From DAMCAP01 sp964369265 (GTDB taxonomy: Bacteria; Bacillota; Clostridia; Oscillospirales; Ruminococcaceae): a DNA stretch of 37,099 nucleotides. Below are positions 31,842 to 37,099 of the stretch, piece after piece. The stretch spans positions 1-37,099 of the forward strand of contig CAYJEV010000007.1 of assembly GCA_964369265.1 (NCBI GenBank), written 5' to 3'. The notes beneath the pieces were generated by a model. That model ran no database searches and was not told the DNA's origin. It worked only from the letters and a program-made list of their open reading frames with translations. The first letter of the stretch is position 1. Each line of letters begins with the position of its first letter. The position numbers were made by a program, and so were the translations under genes.

Positions 31842-32828
31842 ATGGCTATTTCTAAATATGCTCCATTTAATGATTGCCCAAAAGTTGTTAAAGAATATTT
31901 GGATTACACTCAAACCATCAAAGGCAAATCAGTAACTTCAGTTGATGGTTATTATATTGAGCTCAGAACTTTTTTAAGATATTTAAAGCTAGTTAAGACC
32001 ACAAACAACATCACTAAGGATATGCTTAAAAATGTAGAGATCTCTGATGTTAGCTCTGATGTTATATTTGCTGTTAGTTTGACTGATTTATACGCATATC
32101 TCAATTTCGCTAAATCCGCACTAGAAAATGAGCAAGCTGCGTTATCTAGAAAAGCTTCTGCACTTAGAGGCTTTTATAATTATGTAACTGTACGCCAAAG
32201 ATACACAGACAATAACCCAACAACCAATCTCGAAATGCCTAAAATAAAAAAGAAGCTTCCTCGTTATTTGAGCCTTGATCAAAGCATTGAATTGCTAGAT
32301 ACAGCTTTGAATAATCAAGATTACAGGCTACATTGTATACTTTCATTTTTTTTGAATTGCGGCATGAGATTATCGGAATTAGTTGGAATTAACTTAACTG
32401 ATATTAAGGATGACACTATCAGAATAACTGGAAAAGGCAGCAAAGAAAGGCTTGCATATCTAAATTCTGCATGTTTACAGTCTTTGAGTACATATCTTGA
32501 GGAAACAAAAGATTTACGAAAAGATAAAGCTCTCTTTATAAATAAAAAAGGAACTAGAATATCTAACAGGCGCGTCCAGCAGTTAATTGAGCAAGGATTT
32601 AAAAATGCTGGTATTGACCATACTATATATTCACCACATAAATTGAGACATACAGCTGCAACCCTGCTATATCAAGAAAGTGGAGCTGATTTAATGCTTA
32701 TAAAAGAAATTTTAGGTCATGAAAGCGTTGCAACAACTGAAATTTACACTCATGTTGGAAACAATCAGATTAGAGAAACTGTAGCTGCTTCCCCACTATC
32801 CAAACATAGGACAAATAAAAAAGACTAA
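31842..32828 (+). CDS. Tyrosine recombinase, XerC/XerD type
   Basis: Site-specific recombinase of 328 residues with an N-terminal SAM-like core-binding domain (about 10-115) and a catalytic domain (about 140-315). All catalytic residues are present: R176 (GMRLSEL), K198 (TGKGSKERLAY), H266 and R269 (SPHKLRHTAATLL), H293 (LGHESVATTE) and nucleophile Y302. The single-gene context without phage or transposon genes suggests a housekeeping Xer resolving chromosome dimers, but XerC, XerD or XerS type cannot be told apart. AGGAGG lies 8 bases before the ATG. The length is slightly above typical XerC/D (~300). It overlaps the convergent downstream gene by 33 bases. Confidence 0.9.
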   Translation: MAISKYAPFNDCPKVVKEYLDYTQTIKGKSVTSVDGYYIELRTFLRYLKLVKTTNNITKDMLKNVEISDVSSDVIFAVSLTDLYAYLNFAKSALENEQAALSRKASALRGFYNYVTVRQRYTDNNPTTNLEMPKIKKKLPRYLSLDQSIELLDTALNNQDYRLHCILSFFLNCGMRLSELVGINLTDIKDDTIRITGKGSKERLAYLNSACLQSLSTYLEETKDLRKDKALFINKKGTRISNRRVQQLIEQGFKNAGIDHTIYSPHKLRHTAATLLYQESGADLMLIKEILGHESVATTEIYTHVGNNQIRETVAASPLSKHRTNKKD

Positions 32829-33347
32829 AAGCCCTTCAATTATGCTGCTTAGAGCTATGAAAGATAGTAAAGGCAGACAGGCTTTTATATATTTACTTAG
32901 AGATTGTTTGTTCTTAGAAGCTAATGATTGTATTGTGGAGGCTCGACATAAATATATAATGCCAAGGCTTGATAGTATATGGAATGGAACTACAGTTACC
33001 AATATGTATGTATAAGATGAACCAGAAACAACAAATACTGTAACGGCTATAACGCTATATATTACACCCTTTGTAATTGCCAATAACATTGTAATGAAAC
33101 AACCATTTTTAACCATTCCACAAACTACAATAATTACTGCAATAAATATGTTTATGGCTGTAGTAGAGATTAGTATTGAAATTAGCTTCCCCTCTCCCCT
33201 TGCTGTTATGTAGCTATTTGATATGTCGGTTAATGCTGATAAATTATTACTGCCTATAATGTCAACAATCATAACCCCTATTATTGATCCTACTATAATC
33301 ATCACACCATAGAAAATTATCAGTGGGTTAGTATTACTTGTCCTCAT
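32796..33347 (-). CDS. SpoIIM-like membrane protein
   Basis: A 183-residue integral membrane protein with about five hydrophobic segments (8-30, 54-75, 80-106, 110-130, 158-178). The final helix LSFIALSSIIEGLLVFFICP, with a Glu in it, resembles the C-terminus of stage II sporulation protein M, part of the SpoIIDMP engulfment machine, and spoIIM lies near xerD in other Clostridia. The similarity is by eye and modest; an unrelated membrane protein is possible. AAAGGAGG lies 8 bases before the ATG. Its last 33 bases overlap the end of the convergent recombinase gene. Confidence 0.5.
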   Translation of the reverse strand: MRTSNTNPLIIFYGVMIIVGSIIGVMIVDIIGSNNLSALTDISNSYITARGEGKLISILISTTAINIFIAVIIVVCGMVKNGCFITMLLAITKGVIYSVIAVTVFVVSGSSYTYILVTVVPFHILSSLGIIYLCRASTIQSLASKNKQSLSKYIKACLPLLSFIALSSIIEGLLVFFICPMFG

Positions 33348-33477
33348 AATAATGCCTCCTTTAAATTGATGATATAGTATTATATTAACGTCATAGGCTA
33401 TTTATTCTAGCTTATGGCTTTAATTATGTCAAAAACACAATTTCTTGAGTATACTATATTGAAAAGGAGGTGTTTTA

Positions 33478-34218
33478 ATGCCAATAATATATCTATCACC
33501 ATCTACACAGCAAGCAAATCGCTACATAAATGTCGGCACCGAAGAACAATGGATGAACTATCTAGCCGACAACTTAACTCCATACTTAACAGCTTCTGGA
33601 ATACGTTATGAGCGCAACACTCCTAATATGACTGCAGGCTCTTCCATCACAGCCTCTAACAATGGAAACTACGACTTACACCTAGCTTTACACTCTAATG
33701 CATCAGGAGAAGGCTCTAAGGGGCAGAACAGAGGAATAATATGCCTTTATTCGCCTAACTCTTCAAAAGGAAAAGCTGCCTGTTATCTGATTGCTAATAG
33801 CCTTAAAGTTATCTACCCTTTACCAAACGATGTTAAACTAGAGTCAACAACATCAATTGGCGAAGTCTCAAGAGTGAGAGCTCCTTCTGCCTTCTTGGAG
33901 ATTGGCTTCCATGACAATATTGATGATGCCTTGTGGATACAAAATAATATACCAGCTATTGCATATGTTATAGCCTTATCTGTTAGCGAGTATTTAGGAA
34001 TGCCGTTTCTAACGCCTATTCCAGCTCGAAAAGGTTTTGTTACAACTCAAAACACTGATTTAAATATTCGTGATCGCCCATCTTCTAGCTCTACTATTTT
34101 AGCAAAAGCTCCTAAAGGAAGCGAAATTACCATTGTAAACGAATATGAAGATTGGTATGTGGTTATGTATAATAACATATTAGGATGGGCTTCATCTAAA
34201 TTTATAACGTTAGTATAA
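33478..34218 (+). CDS. N-acetylmuramoyl-L-alanine amidase-like protein with SH3b domain
   Basis: A 246-residue protein with an Amidase_3-like domain (1-175) and a C-terminal bacterial SH3 domain (about 186-246, TDLNIRDRPSSSSTILAKAPKGSEITI ... GWASSKFI), which binds cell wall. Visible metal-site elements are a Glu in GTEEQWMN (22/23), a His in LHLALHSNAS (about 72) and the catalytic-type Glu in AFLEIGFHDN. The usual first zinc motif DxGHGG is replaced by YLSPSTQQANRY, so the first His is missing. No signal peptide is seen, so export would need lysis or a special route, as in spore mother cells or phage endolysins. AAAAGGAGG lies 7 bases before the ATG. Confidence 0.82.
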   Translation: MPIIYLSPSTQQANRYINVGTEEQWMNYLADNLTPYLTASGIRYERNTPNMTAGSSITASNNGNYDLHLALHSNASGEGSKGQNRGIICLYSPNSSKGKAACYLIANSLKVIYPLPNDVKLESTTSIGEVSRVRAPSAFLEIGFHDNIDDALWIQNNIPAIAYVIALSVSEYLGMPFLTPIPARKGFVTTQNTDLNIRDRPSSSSTILAKAPKGSEITIVNEYEDWYVVMYNNILGWASSKFITLV

Positions 34219-34248
34219 ACTTACCTCTTCCATTTTTTCTCAAGCTGT

Positions 34249-34378
34249 GATATAATAACCTCAAATAGATTATTATATCCTCGCAGGGGCGATTTTAATG
34301 TCCGTTCTGCTCGTCAAAACGACAACCGCAGAACATGGACTATTATATCAAAATTCCTAGCGGAATTTATGATATAAT
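34249..34378. repeat. Composite hairpin element, copy 2
   Basis: Left hairpin: GATATAATAA (34249-34258) with TTATTATATC (34270-34279). Core: 34280-34340, starting CTCGCAGGGGCGATTTT and containing GTTCTGC (34304-34310) with GCAGAAC (34328-34334), extended by GTCC (34300-34303) with GGAC (34337-34340). Right hairpin: ATTATATC (34342-34349) with GATATAAT (34371-34378), and inside it AAATTCC (34351-34357) with GGAATTT (34362-34368). TATTATATC is directly repeated on both sides of the core (34271-34279 and 34341-34349). The last arm contains TATAAT (34373-34378), a possible -10 box for the next gene. Confidence 0.6.
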
Positions 34379-34410
34379 TAACTAAAAAAATATAAAGGAT
34401 GGTAAAGATA

Positions 34411-35175
34411 ATGAAACTTAAAAAAATAACAGCTATTATTATGGCAGCGGCTATCGCTATGTCATTTACTGCATGTTCTGAAGAAACATTAACTCCTGAG
34501 CAAATGTATGACAATGCAATTAAATCTATGGAGGAAGTTAAAACGTTAGACTCAAATGTAACAACAGATATGACTATTGCAGCTGATGGTACAGAATTAA
34601 GCGTGAAAGCTGATATGAATGTTAAATACGATATGAGCAATGCTGAAGAAATTAAGTTTTCTTCAATTGGAACAACAGAGGTTCTCGGAATGTCTGTTCC
34701 AACTGAAACTTACTATCTAGAAGGATACAGCTATGCTTCTTCAAACGGGACTAAGTATAAGGTTGCTGTGCCACTAGAAGATCTAATGTCTTCCCTGCCA
34801 ACTTCTAGCACTATGATATATTCTGATTCTTTAACAGATGTTAGCTCTGAAACCAATGTAGATGGTAATACTATCATTAGCTATTCTGTTACACCAGAGG
34901 CACTTAAAGAAACAGTCGATGCAAGCTTAGCAGGAGTGCTTGAAATGATGAACATTACTGCTGATATAACAATTAGCTCCTCATCTGGCACTTTGATTCT
35001 AGATGCTGACGGCAACACACTAAGCCAAACAAATATTATCTCTGTTGAAACAAACGATGGCACTAACACTATGATAATAAATATGTCTACTATTATTGAA
35101 TACAACTCAATAAATGAGGAGATTACAATTGAATACCCAACTGACTTAGACAGTTATGAAGAAATAACAATTTAA
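34411..35175 (+). CDS. Secreted lipoprotein, unknown function
   Basis: A 254-residue protein with a lipoprotein signal peptide: basic MKLKK, hydrophobic core to about residue 18, and lipobox FTAC, so the mature protein starts at the Cys and is processed by LspA. The mature part (TPEQMYDNAIKSMEEVKTLDSNVTTDMTIAADG ...) resembles the DUF6612/LppX-like lipoproteins of Firmicutes, which have a LolA-like beta fold; this is tentative. The C-terminus is acidic. The ATG at 34411 is chosen because an in-frame ATG at 34399 overlaps the AAAGGATGG ribosome site. It is followed by a strong terminator. Confidence 0.8.
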   Translation: MKLKKITAIIMAAAIAMSFTACSEETLTPEQMYDNAIKSMEEVKTLDSNVTTDMTIAADGTELSVKADMNVKYDMSNAEEIKFSSIGTTEVLGMSVPTETYYLEGYSYASSNGTKYKVAVPLEDLMSSLPTSSTMIYSDSLTDVSSETNVDGNTIISYSVTPEALKETVDASLAGVLEMMNITADITISSSSGTLILDADGNTLSQTNIISVETNDGTNTMIINMSTIIEYNSINEEITIEYPTDLDSYEEITI

Positions 35176-35184
35176 ATCTAACTC

Positions 35185-35220
35185 AAAAAACGTATCGCCG
35201 AAAACAGCGATACGTTTTTT
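35185..35220. terminator. Strong bidirectional terminator between lipoprotein gene and clpC-like gene
   Basis: A perfect 14-base stem (35185-35198 with 35207-35220) with A6 and T6 outer arms and an 8-base loop. It serves both convergent genes. Confidence 0.93.
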
Positions 35221-35221
35221 A

Positions 35222-37099
35222 TTATGCAGTAATAAGTTTAATTTCATCGTTTTCTGATGTTAGTGAAGCTAATGTGAATTTTTCTCCAGACACTATTTTT
35301 AGCGTTAGTGCATCTTCAACTTCTCGTCTAACAATCCTTCTAATATCTCTAGCACCAGCCTTGTTTCCAAAGGCTTTCTTTCCAATATAAGCAGTTGCCT
35401 TATCATCGAAACCAAACTTAATACCATGTGTATCAAGGGATACTTTAAACTCTTCAAGCATTAGAGAAGCAATCATAGCATAATCCTTTTCATCTAATGG
35501 ACGGAATACAACAATTTCATCCACTCTAGCAATAAATTCAGGACGAAGGAATTCTGAAAGCGCTTTTCTTGCTTTTTCTGATGAAATCTCTTCTGTACTC
35601 TTAGCGAAACCTAGAGAGCTTTCTTTGATATGGCTTCCAGCATTAGAAGTCATAACTATAACTGTATTTTCAAACGAAACCTGACGACCATGAGCGTCTG
35701 TAATCTTGCCTTCATCAAGAATTTGAAGAAGTATATTCATTACATCTGGATGTGCCTTTTCAATCTCATCAAATAACACAACAGAATAAGGTCTGCGTCT
35801 GATTTTTTCGGTAAGCTGTCCAGCCTCATCATATCCAACATAGCCTGGAGGCGATCCAATAATCTTTGAAACAGCATGCTTTTCCATATATTCAGACATA
35901 TCTAATCTAATTAAAGGTTCAGGAGAATCGAAAAGTTCCTTAGAAAGCACTTTTACAAGCTCTGTTTTACCAACACCTGTTGGACCAACAAAAATGAAGG
36001 AAGCTGGCCTTTTATTAGGAGATAAAGATACTCTAGTTCTTCTAATAGCTGTAGAAACTAACTCAACTGCCTCATCTTGACCTATAATCTTCTCTTTCAA
36101 TACACCTTCAAGCCCTGCAACTTTGCTAAATTCAGCTTCTTTAATCTTTGAAGCTGGTATAGATGTCCAAAGCTCAATGACTCTAGCTAAATCTTCAAGA
36201 GTTACTTCCCTATTCAAAGCGGTCTTCTCTAATATTATAATATCTTCCTTAATCTTAGCGAGCTCCATTTTATTATTAGCAATTAACTCATAGTCTGGTT
36301 GTCCCTCAGAATTTAGAGGAGGCTCAGTTTCCATATCTTCTAGAGCTTTTAGTCTTGCGTTAAGGTCATCATAGTTTTGCAGTTCCTTGTTTTCCAAAGA
36401 AGAACAAGAACAAGCTTCATCCAACAAATCAATAGCTTTGTCTGGCAAATATCTATCTGTAATATATCTCTCAGACATAACAACAGCTCTCTCAATAATC
36501 TCGTCAGACACTTTTACTCTATGGAACATCTCATAATAGTTTTTTATGCCTTTAAGAACTTCTGTAGCTTCAGCAATACTAGGCTCATTGATAGTAACAG
36601 GCTGAAAACGACGCTCAAGTGCAGCATCCTTTTCGATATGCTTTCTATACTCATTAAAGGTTGTTGCTCCAATAATCTGTATCTCGCCTCTAGAAAGTGC
36701 TGGTTTTAGTATATTAGCAGCATTCATAGAACCCTCAGAATCGCCAGCACCAACCAAATTATGAACCTCATCAATGAATAAAATTACATTCCCTGCTTCT
36801 TTTATATCTTGTATTAGCCCTTTAACTCTGCTTTCAAATTGCCCTCTAAACTGTGTGCCAGCTAACAATGATGTTAAGTCTAACAAATAAATTTCTTTTT
36901 CAGCTAAATGCCTTGGCACATCTCCAGCAACAAATTTTTGCGCAAGCCCTTCCGCAATTGCAGTTTTACCAACACCAGGCTCACCAATTAAGCAAGGGTT
37001 ATTTTTGCTTCGGCGATTTAAAATTTGAATCACTCTATAAAGCTCTTTATCCCTACCAATAATTCTATCTAGCTTATTTTCTCTAGCCTTTGTAGTTAA
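35222..37099 (-). CDS. ClpC-type AAA+ ATPase, 5' partial
   Basis: Protein-unfolding subunit for ClpP proteolysis. The frame is open to the window edge, so the N-terminal repeat domain and the start lie beyond 37099; 625 residues are present. AAA-1 has Walker A GEPGVGKTA and Walker B FIDEVHNLVGAG. AAA-2 has Walker A GPTGVGKTE, pore loop GYVGYDEAGQL and Walker B VLFDEIEKAHPDV. The middle region between them is short, unlike ClpB, and the loop with LGFAKS matches the LGF/IGF ClpP-docking tripeptide; both point to ClpC or ClpA type. A codon read as a GTG start at 37033 is internal and is not the real start. Confidence 0.92.
   Translation of the reverse strand, partial: LTTKARENKLDRIIGRDKELYRVIQILNRRSKNNPCLIGEPGVGKTAIAEGLAQKFVAGDVPRHLAEKEIYLLDLTSLLAGTQFRGQFESRVKGLIQDIKEAGNVILFIDEVHNLVGAGDSEGSMNAANILKPALSRGEIQIIGATTFNEYRKHIEKDAALERRFQPVTINEPSIAEATEVLKGIKNYYEMFHRVKVSDEIIERAVVMSERYITDRYLPDKAIDLLDEACSCSSLENKELQNYDDLNARLKALEDMETEPPLNSEGQPDYELIANNKMELAKIKEDIIILEKTALNREVTLEDLARVIELWTSIPASKIKEAEFSKVAGLEGVLKEKIIGQDEAVELVSTAIRRTRVSLSPNKRPASFIFVGPTGVGKTELVKVLSKELFDSPEPLIRLDMSEYMEKHAVSKIIGSPPGYVGYDEAGQLTEKIRRRPYSVVLFDEIEKAHPDVMNILLQILDEGKITDAHGRQVSFENTVIVMTSNAGSHIKESSLGFAKSTEEISSEKARKALSEFLRPEFIARVDEIVVFRPLDEKDYAMIASLMLEEFKVSLDTHGIKFGFDDKATAYIGKKAFGNKAGARDIRRIVRREVEDALTLKIVSGEKFTLASLTSENDEIKLITA

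Noticed and set aside
33414..33611. Open frame of 65 codons overlapping the amidase start
   Set aside because: It lacks a ribosome site and runs out of frame through the amidase gene, which has a strong AAAAGGAGG and family motifs.
31527..34378. CRISPR-like repeat pair
   Set aside because: The two elements are about 2.7 kb apart with genes between, are themselves palindromic, and there are no regular spacers or cas genes.
37033..37099. GTG at 37033 as the start of the Clp gene
   Set aside because: The frame continues upstream with clear family sequence (LDRIIGRDKELYRVIQILNR) to the window edge.

Overview
The window looks like a chromosomal segment of a low-GC, Gram-positive, endospore-forming bacterium of the class Clostridia. 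The evidence is a complete spoIIAA-spoIIAB-sigF operon, cwlD, a SpoIIM-like protein, sepF and divIVA, AGGAGG-type ribosome binding sites, some TTG/GTG starts, and AT-rich spacers. A run of exactly 10 N inside one gene is a scaffold gap, so this is a draft or metagenome assembly. I see no tRNA, rRNA, CRISPR array, transposase or prophage block.

Layout. (1) 1-1519: 3' part of a Na+/phosphate cotransporter. (2) 1614-3042, minus: spoIIA operon, the sigma-F switch of the forespore. (3) 3172-4155: divergent DUF4397 protein with a Pro-rich N-terminus. (4) 4340-24005, plus: a long run of co-oriented genes. It holds tRNA modification and mismatch repair (miaB, ylbF-like, mutS, mutL, miaA), then the division cluster (HlyD-like protein, yggS, sepF, ylmH, divIVA), then ileS, lspA, an rluD-like synthase, a Cof-type phosphatase, a ComEA-like HhH protein, cwlD, radA and a DUF6873 protein. 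It ends at a strong bidirectional terminator shared with (5) recG, minus. (6) 26206-29356, plus: PadR regulator, NfeD protein, SPFH protein (with the scaffold gap) and two unrecognised membrane proteins. (7) 29405-31433, minus: a metallo-beta-lactamase-fold hydrolase and an M42 aminopeptidase. (8) 31434-31841: a 408-base non-coding region with structured DNA. (9) Xer-type recombinase, convergent SpoIIM-like gene, an amidase with an SH3b domain, and a lipoprotein. (10) 35222-37099, minus: 5'-truncated ClpC-type ATPase.

Most of this is core genome. The least explained parts are: two copies of a composite hairpin element (31527-31653 and 34249-34378) that share a GC-richer core but have different, internally complementary AT-rich arms; a perfect 28-base palindrome just upstream of the xer-type gene; a 12-residue peptide repeat kept identical while 8 of its 12 codons differ; and a 19-base promoter-like block shared by the DUF4397 gene and miaB.

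All calls are from reading the sequence and remembered family motifs; no database search was run.
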